Assembly (NCBI GenBank): GCA_965217825.1
Contig: OZ244571.1
Location: 2,108,001-2,172,000, forward strand
Length of the DNA: 64,000 nt
Source of the DNA: VXNE01 sp965217825
GTDB lineage: Bacteria; Pseudomonadota; Gammaproteobacteria; Pseudomonadales; Azotimanducaceae
Direction of reading: 5' to 3'
In this document: positions 1 to 8,841 of the stretch, in pieces
How the letters are laid out: each line of letters starts with the position of its first letter
How positions within the stretch are numbered: the first letter of the stretch is position 1
Notes under the pieces: model-generated
Database searches by the model: none
Told to the model about the DNA's origin: nothing
What the model saw: only the letters and a program-made list of their open reading frames with translations
Translations under genes and position numbers: made by a program

Positions 1-255
1 TACGTGCCGGGCGAAGACCACGTGCTGGTCTTTCATTTCACGCACGACTGTTGGGTCCAGGTGTTCGACGCTGCGGGCGGCATGCTGCATGAAGATCTGG
101 AACGCGCCGAAGACGAGCTGGAGGTGCGTGGCGACGCCCCGTTCACCATCACGCTCGGTTACGCGCCCGGTGTCCATCTCGAGTACAACGGCGACCGCGT
201 GATGCTTGCGCAGCACACGCATGACCACGTTGCCAAGCTGGTGATTGGCCTGTGA
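1..255 (+). CDS. rodZ: RodZ C-terminal domain (5'-truncated by window edge)
   Basis: The reading frame is open from base 1 and ends at TGA 253-255, so this is the 3' end of a gene starting outside the window. The residues FTHDCWVQVFDAAG, then GDAPFTITLGYAPGV and VEYNGD-like LEYNGD, match the C-terminal beta-rich DUF4115 domain of RodZ, the periplasmic part of the MreB-binding cell-shape protein. A GTG at base 4 is not a plausible start because the domain begins upstream. The neighbour is hisS with a 4-base overlap. In many gammaproteobacteria ispG lies between rodZ and hisS; here it does not. Confidence 0.85.
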   Translation, partial: YVPGEDHVLVFHFTHDCWVQVFDAAGGMLHEDLERAEDELEVRGDAPFTITLGYAPGVHLEYNGDRVMLAQHTHDHVAKLVIGL

Positions 256-1535
256 GCCTTCGATATCGAGCCGTTCGCGGCATGCGCGATCTCGCCGCGG
301 CAGACGCGGCGGACCTGCGGCAGGTGGAGGAGCAATGCATCGCCGTGGCGCGCGCCTTCGGCTTTGAGGAGATCCGCCTGCCGCTGGTGGAGTCCGCCGA
401 ACTCTTCAGTCGGGGGATCGGGACGGCGACGGACATCGTCGCGAAGGAGATGTACGTCTTCGACGACCGCAGGGGCAAAAGCCTGGCGCTGCGCCCGGAA
501 GGAACCGCCGGGTGTGTGCGCGCCTGCATCGAGCGCGGATTGCTGCACAATCGAACCCAGCGGCTCTGGTATGCGGGTCCGATGTTCCGCTACGAGCGCC
601 CGCAGCAGGGCCGCTACCGTCAATTCGACCAGGTCGGCGCGGAAATCTTTGGTGTTGGCGGATCGGAGGCGGACGCGGAGTTGATACAGATGGCAGCGGC
701 GATCTGGGATGCCCTAGGCATCGGTCATGCGGTGCGACTGGAGATCAACGCCATCGGATCCGGCGCTTCGCGAGCCGCATACGGCGAAGCGCTGGTTGCC
801 TACCTCGCGCCGCATGAGAGTGAACTCGACGGCGACAGCCGCCAGCGCCTGCACTTGAACCCGTTGCGCATCCTGGACAGCAAGGTGGCGTCCACTCGGC
901 GCATCCTTGAAGATGCCCCGAACTTGGCCGACCACCTGGACGCTGCCGAGCGCGAGCAGTTCGAGGCGCTGCGGGAGCTGCTTGACGATCTGGGACTGTC
1001 CTACCGGGTGAATCCCCAGTTGGTTCGAGGTTTGGACTATTACACCCATACGGTGGTCGAGTGGGTAACCGAGGGAATTGGCGCCCAGGACGCGGTGTGC
1101 GCCGGCGGCCGTTACGACGGGCTGATCGAGCTTCTCGGCGGGCATCCCACGCCAGCCGCCGGATTCGCCGTCGGAATCGACCGCGTTGCGCTGTTGCGTC
1201 GGGAGGTGACGGACGACCTGGCATATCGTTCCGCCGATGTATACGTCGTCGTGCAGGACGGCAAATACATGCCGGCGGCGCTGGCGGCGGCGCAGGCGTT
1301 GCGCGGTCGCGTGCCGGGCTTGAGCGTTCGCATGCACGCGGGCGGCGGCGGCCTGTCGGCCCAGTTCCGGCGCGCCGACCGCAGCGGCGCCCGTTGGGCG
1401 ATGATTGTCGGCGAGGATGAAATAGCCCAGAATCGCGTCTCCCTGAAATGGCTGCGCGTGGATCGTCCGCAGATGACCGCTCCGATAGACGAAGTGGCGG
1501 CGATGATCCGCGACGCGCAAGCGCACGGACGTTAA
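252..1535 (+). CDS. hisS: Histidyl-tRNA synthetase
   Basis: Class II aminoacyl-tRNA synthetase that charges tRNA-His; 427 aa, the normal family length. Motif 2 is visible as FRYERPQQGRYRQFDQ (about residues 112-127). The histidine-binding LVRGLDYYTHT segment is near residue 257, and motif 3 (AAGFAVGIDR) near 302 precedes the C-terminal anticodon-binding domain. The GTG start at 252 overlaps the rodZ stop (GTGA), which indicates translational coupling. Start choice is supported by the canonical N-terminal YRAVRGMRDL (family: I.A.RGT.D..P). It lies in the rodZ-hisS-yfgM-bamB-der operon order. Confidence 0.97.
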   Translation: MSLRYRAVRGMRDLAAADAADLRQVEEQCIAVARAFGFEEIRLPLVESAELFSRGIGTATDIVAKEMYVFDDRRGKSLALRPEGTAGCVRACIERGLLHNRTQRLWYAGPMFRYERPQQGRYRQFDQVGAEIFGVGGSEADAELIQMAAAIWDALGIGHAVRLEINAIGSGASRAAYGEALVAYLAPHESELDGDSRQRLHLNPLRILDSKVASTRRILEDAPNLADHLDAAEREQFEALRELLDDLGLSYRVNPQLVRGLDYYTHTVVEWVTEGIGAQDAVCAGGRYDGLIELLGGHPTPAAGFAVGIDRVALLRREVTDDLAYRSADVYVVVQDGKYMPAALAAAQALRGRVPGLSVRMHAGGGGLSAQFRRADRSGARWAMIVGEDEIAQNRVSLKWLRVDRPQMTAPIDEVAAMIRDAQAHGR

Positions 1536-1538
1536 GAC

Positions 1539-2189
1539 GTGTCTGAATATCTTTCTGACGAAGAACGGGTAGAGCGGCTGCGAGACTGGTGGTCGCGCCA
1601 CGGCTTGGCCCTTGTCGCGGGCATCGTGGTGGCGGTGTGCGGCGTGTTGGGCTGGCGCTGGTACCAGGACTATCGACAGGACCAGGCCGAAGGCGCTTCG
1701 CGCGACTACAGCGCGTACCTGACCGCCCGCGCCATGGGCAATACGTCCGAACTTGCCGCCAATCTCGCCGATGCGCGCGAGGGCACGGCCTATCACATCT
1801 TCGCCTTGTTGCATGAGGCGAGGGACGCGGTCGACGGCGAAGACTGGGAACGCGCGGCGGCGTTGTTGTCCGCAAGCGTGGACTACGCGGAGGACGGCGT
1901 CCTGCGCGACCTGGCGGCGCTCCGATTGGCGAAAGTCCAGCGACAGCTCGGCGAGCCCGACGAAGCGCTCGAAATCCTGGCTGGCGTATTGAGTCCGGGG
2001 TTTGCCGTCGAGGTCGCGGAACTGACGGGCGACATTCTGCTGCAGAAGGGCGATATCGGAGGCGCGCGCGAGGCGTATCAATCCGCGCTCGAACTGGCCC
2101 CCGACGCCGGGCAGGGGTTGCTGGAATTGAAATCTGCCACCGTGGCGCCCGCCGCGCCGGGCGACGAAACGGAATCTCCCACGGAATGA
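1539..2189 (+). CDS. yfgM: YfgM-like tetratricopeptide membrane protein
   Basis: 216 aa. It has a short cytoplasmic N-terminus (SEYLSDEERVERLRDWW), one transmembrane helix around residues 25-45 (LALVAGIVVAVCGVLGW), and a periplasmic TPR-like helical domain ending in a Pro/Ala-rich tail. This matches YfgM (TPR_21 family), an inner-membrane partner of PpiD and the Sec translocon. The start is GTG three bases after the hisS stop. The end overlaps bamB by 4 bases (ATGA), so the genes are co-translated. Assignment rests on domain layout and conserved position. Confidence 0.88.
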   Translation: MSEYLSDEERVERLRDWWSRHGLALVAGIVVAVCGVLGWRWYQDYRQDQAEGASRDYSAYLTARAMGNTSELAANLADAREGTAYHIFALLHEARDAVDGEDWERAAALLSASVDYAEDGVLRDLAALRLAKVQRQLGEPDEALEILAGVLSPGFAVEVAELTGDILLQKGDIGGAREAYQSALELAPDAGQGLLELKSATVAPAAPGDETESPTE

Positions 2190-3412
2190 AGTACTTGTTG
2201 CGCATCGCTCCCGTTTTCGCGCTGTTGTCGGTTGTCGGATGCAGTTGGTTCAACTGGGTGCCGGGCATTGGCGGCGACAAGAAGGAGGACACCGACAAGC
2301 CGGCTCCGCTGGTCGAGTTCGTCGAGGAAGCGGACGTGGTGCGGTTGTGGCAGGCGTCGGTAGGCAAGGGCCTGGGCCGCAAGTACCTGCGACTGTCGCC
2401 GGCTGTCCTGGCCGACCGCGTCTATGCGGCGGACGCCTACGGCGCCGTCGCCGCATTTGATCGCTTCACGGGCAGGAACGTTTGGCGCACCAGCGTTGGC
2501 AAGCCGGATGCCAGGCCGAGCGTCAAGTTCTGGGACCGACGCGACCCGTCTTTCGTGACCGGTGGGGTCGGCGCGGCGGGCGGCCGCGTCCTTGTCGGCA
2601 CCACCCGGGGCGAGGTCGTCGCGTTGGATGCCTCGGACGGGTCGGCGCTTTGGCGGGCCGAAGTCAGCAGCGAAGTATTGGCGCCTCCGGTCGGCGCCGA
2701 AGGCGCGGTCGTCGTACAGACGGCAGACGGCCGGATTGCCGCGCTGGATGGCGCCGATGGCACACCGCGCTGGAGCTTCGACACGCAGCCGCCGATTCTG
2801 ACGCTACGCGGCACAGCCGTCCCCGCGCTGCGCGACGGGTTGGTCTATGCGGGTTTCGCTACCGGCAAGGTCGCGGCGTTCCGCGCCCAGAACGGCGAGC
2901 CGGTATGGGAGCAGCGCGTGATGCTGCCGGAAGGCCGGTCCGAGTTGGGCCGCATGGCGGATGTGGACGGATCTCCCCTCGTGCTGCGCGGCGTCGTCTA
3001 CGCGGTCAGCTTCCAGGGACGCCTGAAGGCGTTTCGAGGGACCGACGGCGCCATGCTGTGGGAGTTCGAGATATCGTCATTTCTCGATCTGGCCGAAGGC
3101 TATGGCCAGATCTACGTCGTGTCCGACGAGGACGTCGTCAGCGCTATCGAACAGACTGACGCGGCCCTGGTGTGGCGGCATGAGGGCCTCCGCAATCGAC
3201 GTTTGACCAGCCCGGTGGCGTTCGGCAACTACCTCGTGGTGGGCGATGCCGACGGCTACTTGCACGTGCTCGCCCAGAGCGATGGCCGCCTGGTTGCCCG
3301 TCGCAAGATCGGCGACGGCCTGCGTTCCGGCATGATAGTCGCGGACAATGTCGTCTACCTGCTCACCAACGATGGCCGGTTGAACGCGCTGGAGATCAGG
3401 CGCAAGGCATGA
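2186..3412 (+). CDS. bamB: Outer membrane assembly lipoprotein BamB
   Basis: 408 aa. It has a lipoprotein signal with lipobox LSVVGC (Cys19, Ser at +2, consistent with outer-membrane sorting). An eight-bladed PQQ-type beta-propeller follows; repeated blade signatures such as VYAADAYGAVAAFDRFTGRNVW, GEVVALDASDGSALWRAEV and GYLHVLAQSDG are visible. BamB supports the BamA beta-barrel insertion machine in the periplasm. The ATG overlaps the yfgM stop by four bases, and the 3' end overlaps der by four bases (ATGA). Confidence 0.95.
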   Translation: MKYLLRIAPVFALLSVVGCSWFNWVPGIGGDKKEDTDKPAPLVEFVEEADVVRLWQASVGKGLGRKYLRLSPAVLADRVYAADAYGAVAAFDRFTGRNVWRTSVGKPDARPSVKFWDRRDPSFVTGGVGAAGGRVLVGTTRGEVVALDASDGSALWRAEVSSEVLAPPVGAEGAVVVQTADGRIAALDGADGTPRWSFDTQPPILTLRGTAVPALRDGLVYAGFATGKVAAFRAQNGEPVWEQRVMLPEGRSELGRMADVDGSPLVLRGVVYAVSFQGRLKAFRGTDGAMLWEFEISSFLDLAEGYGQIYVVSDEDVVSAIEQTDAALVWRHEGLRNRRLTSPVAFGNYLVVGDADGYLHVLAQSDGRLVARRKIGDGLRSGMIVADNVVYLLTNDGRLNALEIRRKA

Positions 3413-5070
3413 CCGTCGTCGCCCTCGTGGGTCGGCCGAACGTTGGGAAATCCACCTTGTTCAACCGCCTGACGGCGGCCCGCGACGCGCTGGTCGCGAA
3501 TCGGCCGGGCCTCACTCGCGACCGCCAATACGGCGTCGCCGACCTGGATGGTTGGAGCGTGTCCGTGATCGACACGGGCGGTCTCGAGAACGACGTCGAC
3601 GACGCCGAGATGGCATCGCTGGTCGCGGAGCAGACGAACGTCGCGATCGCCGAGTCCGACTGGGTGGTGTTCTTGGTCAACGCCCGCGAAGGCCTCACCG
3701 CATCAGACGAAGAAATCGCGGACGACCTGCGCCGCCGCGGTGCTCGCACGCTGCTCGTCGCGAACAAGATCGACGGGGTCCCACCCGAAACCGCGGTGGC
3801 CGACTTCTCCCGCCTCGGTTTCGGCGCGCCCCTGCTCATGTCCGCCGCCCACGGCCGCGGCATTGCCGCCTTTCGGGAGAGGTTGGCGGAATGCGCCGGC
3901 ACCGGCGCAAAGGACGGCGAAAAGGACAGCCATGGCGGCGCAAGGGACAGCCATCGTGGCGTAAGGGACAGCCATCATGGCGCAAGGGACGGCGCAAGGG
4001 ACAGCCATCGTGGCGTAAGGGACAGCCATCATGGCGCAAAGGACAGCCATGGCGGCGCAAGGGACAGCCATCGTGGCGCAAGGGACCGTGGCGCAAGGGA
4101 CAGCCATCACCCGGCTTCGAGGGACACCCACCGGCGCATGAACGCCCCGAGAGTGAGCCATGCGCCAGTCCCGGGTCTTTCGGAAAGCACTCGCCACTCC
4201 GAAATACCGAAGGTAGCGGTGGTGGGGCGTCCGAATGTCGGCAAGTCGACGCTAGTCAATCGGCTCCTGGGCGATGCCCGCCAAATCGTTTCAGCGACGC
4301 CGGGGACCACGCGCGACGCCGTCTACACGCCGTTCCGGCGGGGCGATTCGAGTTATCTGCTGATTGATACCGCCGGCGTGCGGCGTCGCGGCCGGGTTCA
4401 CGACGTGGTCGAGAAGTTCTCCGTGGTGAAGGCCCTCGAAGCGCTGGGTCGCGCAGATGTGGCCCTGGTCTTGATCGATGCCCGCGAAGGTCTGGTCGAT
4501 CAGGATCTAAACGTCTTGCGATACGCGGCCGACGCCGGTACTGGCCTCATCCTCACGGTGAACAAGTGGGACGGACTCTCGTCCGAGGAGCGAGCCGTGG
4601 TGCGCAAGGGTATTGATCGTCGCATGAGGTTCGCGCCGTGGGTGCCGGCGAAGTTCATCTCGGCCTTGCGTGGCACGGGCGTCGCTGGGCTCTTGCGTCT
4701 GCTCGACAACATCTACTCCGCTGCCGGCCGGGACGCGTCGCCTGCGGAGTTGACCCGCATTCTCACCCAAGCGACCTCGGAGCATCCGCCGCCCGCTGTC
4801 GGTGGCCGACCGATCAAACTCCGTTTTGCCCACAAGGTGGGATCGCGCCCGCAGGTCATCGCCGTGCACGGAAACCGCACCGGCGTCCTGCCCGCATCCT
4901 ACGTCCGCTATTTGGAAAATGTTTATCGCGACGCGTTGTCGCTCGCTGGCGTACCCGTCAAGATCACCCTCCAGTCGGGCGACAACCCGTTCGCGGGCAA
5001 GCGCAACGAACTGACCCGAAGGCAGCGCGCCCGCCGCCAACGCGTCATACGACGCGACAGCCGTCGCTAA
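3409..5070 (+). CDS. der: Ribosome-assembly GTPase Der (EngA) with repeat-expanded linker
   Basis: Double-GTPase required for 50S subunit maturation. Both G domains are complete: P-loop GRPNVGKST at residues 8-16 with NKID near 118, then a second GRPNVGKST near 272 with NKWD, followed by the C-terminal KH-like domain ending in QRARRQRVIRR. Length is 553 aa, against about 440-500 in the family. The excess is a linker at about residues 168-263 built from Arg-Asp-Ser-His-containing heptapeptides encoded by an in-frame 21-bp tandem repeat. Both G domains look intact, so the protein is probably functional. The linker between the G domains is the least conserved part of Der. Confidence 0.96.
   Translation: MTVVALVGRPNVGKSTLFNRLTAARDALVANRPGLTRDRQYGVADLDGWSVSVIDTGGLENDVDDAEMASLVAEQTNVAIAESDWVVFLVNAREGLTASDEEIADDLRRRGARTLLVANKIDGVPPETAVADFSRLGFGAPLLMSAAHGRGIAAFRERLAECAGTGAKDGEKDSHGGARDSHRGVRDSHHGARDGARDSHRGVRDSHHGAKDSHGGARDSHRGARDRGARDSHHPASRDTHRRMNAPRVSHAPVPGLSESTRHSEIPKVAVVGRPNVGKSTLVNRLLGDARQIVSATPGTTRDAVYTPFRRGDSSYLLIDTAGVRRRGRVHDVVEKFSVVKALEALGRADVALVLIDAREGLVDQDLNVLRYAADAGTGLILTVNKWDGLSSEERAVVRKGIDRRMRFAPWVPAKFISALRGTGVAGLLRLLDNIYSAAGRDASPAELTRILTQATSEHPPPAVGGRPIKLRFAHKVGSRPQVIAVHGNRTGVLPASYVRYLENVYRDALSLAGVPVKITLQSGDNPFAGKRNELTRRQRARRQRVIRRDSRR
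3924..4130 (+). repeat. In-frame 21-bp tandem repeat inside der (GGACAGCCAT type)
   Basis: Eight copies of GGACAGCCAT followed by one GGACACCCAC. Most are spaced 21 bp apart with intervening CGTGGCG or CATGGCG, and each unit encodes a heptapeptide such as RDSHRGA. A 12-base spacer between two units (near 3990) also keeps the reading frame. The array lies exactly in the linker between the two GTPase domains and has no stop codon. Confidence 0.95.
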
Positions 5071-5135
5071 GTTCCCCGACCAATACCAAAGCACCAACTT
5101 TCTTCCCGTTCGTAACCTCTCGGAGAACGGCGCGT

Positions 5136-5385
5136 GAGGACACCCAAGCGCGGGGGACAACACGGGGACACCCATCTCACGACCGGGGAGGACAACACGG
5201 GGACACTCATCTCACGACCGGGGACACCCATCTCATGGCACAAAAGGCGTGGGGACACCCATTCAGACCCTTGAGACCGAGCCGCAGCCGAACCGAGCTC
5301 GGCTGGGACGGCGGAGTGCTGGACGGTGCGTGAAGGACAGCCACCACCAACGGGCGCGACGCGAAGGCGCGATGGACAGCCAAGT
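5136..5385 (+). repeat. Intergenic GGACACCCA / GGACAGCCA repeat cluster (der-M23 gap)
   Basis: The 326-bp gap between der and the convergent M23 gene contains at least five copies of GGACA(C/G)CC(A). Examples are GGGGACACCCATCTCA twice, GGGGACACTCATCTCA once and GGGGACACCCATTCA, with AAGGACAGCCACC and TGGACAGCCAAG downstream. All are in the plus orientation. The segment CATCTCACGACCGGGGA is itself duplicated. No gene is seen here. Confidence 0.85.
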
Positions 5386-5396
5386 TGGAGGGGGCG

Positions 5397-6182
5397 CTAT
5401 TCGATACGCTCGATTTCGCCCAAGGTCTGTATCAATGCCAGGGGGTCGACCTTTGCGCCATGCATACTCACGGTCCAATGCAAGTGCGGCCCCGTCGCGC
5501 GGCCGGTAGCGCCGACGGAGCCGAATGGCTCGCCCCGAGCGAGTAGGTCGCCTTCCTTGACGAGAACTTCATGCAGGTGGCAGTACATGGTGACCAAGCC
5601 GTCTCCGTGGTCGATCAGCACCGTATTGCCGTTGAAGAAGAAATTGCCCGTCACGACCACCACCCCTGCGGCGGGCGCGATGATGGGCGTCCCCGTATCA
5701 GCCGCAATATCAAGGCCCTGATGGGGACTGCGAGGTTGCCCGTTCAAGATTCGCCTACGCCCGAATGGGCTGGATGGCTCCCCTTCCACGGGCAACAGGA
5801 ACGGGTGCAGGTCTCCTCTGCCGAGGCCTACCAATGCATATCCGGCGCGCATTCTTGTGGTCTCTTCGCTGATGCGGGCCAGATCTTCGGCATTCGGGTT
5901 GACCATGCGCTCGTTGGCGATGGTTAAACGCTGGACGGGAAATTCTTTCGGCGCCACATTGAACGACACCTTCAAACTACCCGCGTGGGTGGTGATGTCG
6001 ACGGTGTGCTGTCCCGGGACGGTGTCCAAGGGCAGTGCGACAAGGGCATGGTTGCGATGGAGCAGGGCGGGGCGGCCGTCGAAATGCACCTCGACCGCAT
6101 ATTCGGGTACGGGCATCGCCACGACGCCTCCCGGAACGCCGGAGCCGAGGACGGCGGCGAGTAGCGACAACCACGCATTCAT
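5397..6182 (-). CDS. M23 family metallopeptidase (LytM/peptidoglycan endopeptidase)
   Basis: 261 aa with an N-terminal signal sequence (MNAWLSLLAAVLGSGVPGGVVA). A beta-rich prodomain is followed by a LytM domain at about 130-255. The zinc ligands are visible: HQGLD (His154, Asp158) and HLHW (His233, His235), plus MYCHLH around 199-204. The sequence SPFGRRRILNG is typical of M23B enzymes. The predicted role is peptidoglycan crosslink cleavage in the periplasm. The start codon overlaps the xseA stop (TCAT on the plus strand, ATGA in sense), so it is translated as the second gene of an xseA-M23 operon. Confidence 0.92.
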   Translation of the reverse strand: MNAWLSLLAAVLGSGVPGGVVAMPVPEYAVEVHFDGRPALLHRNHALVALPLDTVPGQHTVDITTHAGSLKVSFNVAPKEFPVQRLTIANERMVNPNAEDLARISEETTRMRAGYALVGLGRGDLHPFLLPVEGEPSSPFGRRRILNGQPRSPHQGLDIAADTGTPIIAPAAGVVVVTGNFFFNGNTVLIDHGDGLVTMYCHLHEVLVKEGDLLARGEPFGSVGATGRATGPHLHWTVSMHGAKVDPLALIQTLGEIERIE

Positions 6183-7552
6183 GGTGTATCAGTGCGTGTC
6201 GATCCAGCGATCACTGTCGCGTCGATAGTTCCTGACGCCAAGTGCGCTCGGATGGCCTCGCCTGCGCGAGCCTCTGCCGCATCAGTAATCACGGCGCCCC
6301 AACGCGTGCCATTTGGGCGCGAGACAATAGCGTACCCACGGTCTAGCGTAGCCAGCGGGCTAACGGCACGGAGAGCGCGTCGCGTGGCGGCGATGGCTGC
6401 TTCCGAAGCATCCAGCTTGCGTCGCGCCGCCGCTCCCAATTCTTGCCGCGCGCGCACGGCACGATCAGCGGCGCGTTCGATCAGAACATCGGGATTGGTG
6501 CGTGCCAGCAACCGCCGGGCAGTAGCAAGGCGTGCTCCGGCGACGCCCATGCGACGATCAATTGTCCGTACCAGGCGATCGCGCAACTCGTCCGCCCGCT
6601 GCATTCGCTGCTCAAGCGAGCGCGCCGGGTGGGTCAACCTGCGAGTGGTTGCATCGAGCAAACGTCCTTCCGATTGAATCCGGTCCAGTGCCCGCCCGGC
6701 CAACGTATCGGCGCGTCGGCGGACGCGGAGAATGAGTTCCGCGCGGTCGGGCGTCAGCATTTCCGCCGCCGCGGAGGGCGTTGGCGCGCGCTGGTCCGCG
6801 ACAAAGTCAGCGATAGTGACATCGGTTTCATGTCCCACAGCAGAGACGATCGGGATCGCGCACTGCGCTATGCGTCGTGCCAGCGCTGCGGAGTTGAACG
6901 CCATGAGGTCTTCCAGGGAACCACCACCTCGAGTCAGTAGCAGCACGTCTGGTTGCGGCTTCGACACTTCGGCTCGGTTGATCCCGTCAATGATTTCGGA
7001 GACAGCTTCCGCGCCTTGCACCGCAGCCGCGAAACAGGTTGCCTCAACACAAGGGAACCTTCGCCGCAGCACCGCCAGGACATCTTGTAGTGCCGCTCCG
7101 GAGAGAGAGGTGATGATGCCAATATGCCGAGCGAACCGAGGCAGCGCCCGCTTGCGATCAGCCGTGAACAGTCCTTCGCGCTGAAGTTCAATCTTTAGTC
7201 GTTCGAACGCGGCCCGCAATTCGCCTTCGCCAGCGGGCTCGATGGCATCGACGATGGCTTGAAACTCGCCGCGTGCTTCGTATAGAGATAGACGGCACTT
7301 TACGACGACCAGCGCGCCGTTCCGTAAGGGTTGGCGCACAAAACGATTCCGGTTGGCAAACATCGCGCATCGGATCTGCGCCTGCCCATCTTTCAGACTG
7401 AAATACCAATGACCCGCGCGGCCGGGGCTGCGGAAGTCGGATATCTCTCCCTCGGCCAGAATCTGCGGGAAGCTCTGCTCGATCATGAGCCGAACCGCTG
7501 CTGTCAGTTCGCTGACCGAATAAACGTGTCGTGGGCCTGGAAGTTCGTACAT
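6179..7552 (-). CDS. xseA: Exodeoxyribonuclease VII large subunit
   Basis: 457 aa. It has an N-terminal OB-fold (VYSVSELTAAVR, then LAEGEISDF) and the conserved core LLTRGGGSLEDL, followed by SAVGHETDVTIADFVADQRAPTPSAAAE. A long helical region and the C-terminal LATLDRGYAIV complete the family architecture. With XseB it degrades single-stranded DNA. The start chosen is ATG at 7552 (MYELPGPRHVYSVSELT), because homology starts there. The frame stays open upstream to 8431, but that part is antisense to an insertion sequence and repeat DNA. No xseB is in the window. Confidence 0.95.
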   Translation of the reverse strand: MYELPGPRHVYSVSELTAAVRLMIEQSFPQILAEGEISDFRSPGRAGHWYFSLKDGQAQIRCAMFANRNRFVRQPLRNGALVVVKCRLSLYEARGEFQAIVDAIEPAGEGELRAAFERLKIELQREGLFTADRKRALPRFARHIGIITSLSGAALQDVLAVLRRRFPCVEATCFAAAVQGAEAVSEIIDGINRAEVSKPQPDVLLLTRGGGSLEDLMAFNSAALARRIAQCAIPIVSAVGHETDVTIADFVADQRAPTPSAAAEMLTPDRAELILRVRRRADTLAGRALDRIQSEGRLLDATTRRLTHPARSLEQRMQRADELRDRLVRTIDRRMGVAGARLATARRLLARTNPDVLIERAADRAVRARQELGAAARRKLDASEAAIAATRRALRAVSPLATLDRGYAIVSRPNGTRWGAVITDAAEARAGEAIRAHLASGTIDATVIAGSTRTDTP

Positions 7553-7599
7553 GCATCGTCTTGTAGCACACGAGTTGTGTGATTTAAAAGGACGTGTCG

Positions 7600-7800
7600 C
7601 GGACACTCCGGGGGACACCCATCTAGGTAGATACCCCCGGAGACGCGCCTCGGGACACCCATCCGGCGACACGCCTCGGGACACCCATCCAGAGAGGAAC
7701 GTAGCGAGATCCGCCCGCATCACTTGGCCTGGCGAGACGAATCTTGGACCGAGACGAATCCTGGACACGCTTGGATACCCACGCTGGACACGCCCGAGGC
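7600..7800 (+). repeat. GGACACCCATC repeat cluster upstream of xseA
   Basis: The roughly 290-bp gap between xseA and the IS3 element carries GGGGACACCCATCTAGG and two copies of CTCGGGACACCCATCC. Degenerate copies (GGATACCCACG, GGACACGCCCG) follow. All are in the plus orientation and the gap contains no gene. The repeated word GACGAATC(T/C)TGGAC occurs twice around 7740-7770. Confidence 0.8.
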
Positions 7801-7839
7801 GGAACCTGTCAACTACTTTGAGACACTGGCGATCGCGAT

Positions 7840-8841
7840 TTACTGAGCAGTCCCTCCTGTTGTGGATGTAACCGGTGGATTGATCCAGACCGCTTCGGGA
7901 AGGGGATCTGGTTGTGGGATCCCGCGAACGAAGCGTTCGGGATGACGGGTCCAGGCGGCTTGAAGGGTCCGCCCGCGGTGTTCCAGCACGCTCCGGGTTC
8001 GATGATGATGGACGTCGTCCGGGGTGAGCATCGCGATCCCGCCATGGCGATGTTCGGTGTTGTACCAAGGGAAGAACGTTCGGCAGAAGGCGATCGCGGC
8101 GGCGATGTCGCGGAAGCGGCCAGGGAAGCCGGGGTGGTACTTCAGAGTCTTGAACTGCGCCTCGGAAAACGGGTTGTCGTCGGACACCTGGGGGCGGCTC
8201 AGTGAGCGGGTCACGCCGAGATCGGCAAGCAGTTGTGCGGTGCACTTGCTGGTCATCGGCGCGCCGCGATCGGAGTGCAGTGTGAGCACCCGGGGCTGGA
8301 CGTCCTGTTTGTGGCAGGTCTCTTCGATGAGACGACCGGCCAGCGCCGAGTTCTCCCGGTCGGCCACCATCCAGCCGACCGCGTAGCGGCTGAAGATGTC
8401 GAGCACGACGTAGAGATAGAAGTACGACCACTTCGTCGGCCCCAACAGCTTGGTGATGTCCCAGGACCAGGTCTGGTTCGGCGCCGTGGCCACCAGCTCG
8501 GGCTTGGCGTACCGGGGATGCTCACGCTGATTGCGTCGCTCCCGGACCGGCACGTCCGCGGCCAGGATCCGATACATCGTCCGCTCCGAGCACAGGTAGT
8601 GGCCTTCGTCGAGCAGCGTCGCCACGACTTCCGCCGGCGCGCGGTCCACGAAGCGCGGGCCGGCGAGCACATCGAGGACCTGCTCGCGCTCGGCTTCACA
8701 CAGCGCCCGGGCGGGCGTTGGACGGGGCTGCTGGTGCCCGGGAGTTGACCTCCGGCGACGGTAGAACGTCGCCCGCGACACGCCCAGCGCTTGGCACGCC
8801 GGCACGACGCCGACCCGCATCGCAAGCGGTTGGGCGGCCAT
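7840..8841 (-). CDS. IS3-family transposase OrfB (DDE integrase)
   Basis: 333 aa from ATG at 8841, which shares its A with the orfA stop (TGATG), so translational coupling is likely. The DDE catalytic triad of the rve integrase fold is visible: TWSWDITKL, then LHSDRGAPM, then DNPFSEAQFKTLKY. The N-terminal HTH_21-like segment (VVPACQALGVSRATFYRRRR) is typical of IS3 OrfB. The frame remains open upstream to 9063, which also allows the OrfAB frameshift fusion known from this family. Confidence 0.92.
   Translation of the reverse strand: MAAQPLAMRVGVVPACQALGVSRATFYRRRRSTPGHQQPRPTPARALCEAEREQVLDVLAGPRFVDRAPAEVVATLLDEGHYLCSERTMYRILAADVPVRERRNQREHPRYAKPELVATAPNQTWSWDITKLLGPTKWSYFYLYVVLDIFSRYAVGWMVADRENSALAGRLIEETCHKQDVQPRVLTLHSDRGAPMTSKCTAQLLADLGVTRSLSRPQVSDDNPFSEAQFKTLKYHPGFPGRFRDIAAAIAFCRTFFPWYNTEHRHGGIAMLTPDDVHHHRTRSVLEHRGRTLQAAWTRHPERFVRGIPQPDPLPEAVWINPPVTSTTGGTAQ

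Noticed and set aside
714..2382. Long minus-strand open frames over hisS and yfgM
   Set aside because: They are antisense to well-supported genes and show no recognisable domain.
3924..4130. Possible CRISPR array in the regular GGACAGCCAT repeats
   Set aside because: Units are 21 bp with no variable spacers of CRISPR length, lie within the der reading frame, and no cas genes exist in the window.
6179..8431. A 750-aa open frame extending xseA upstream
   Set aside because: Only the part from 7552 has ExoVII homology; the extension crosses repeat DNA and lies in another frame over the IS3 transposase gene.
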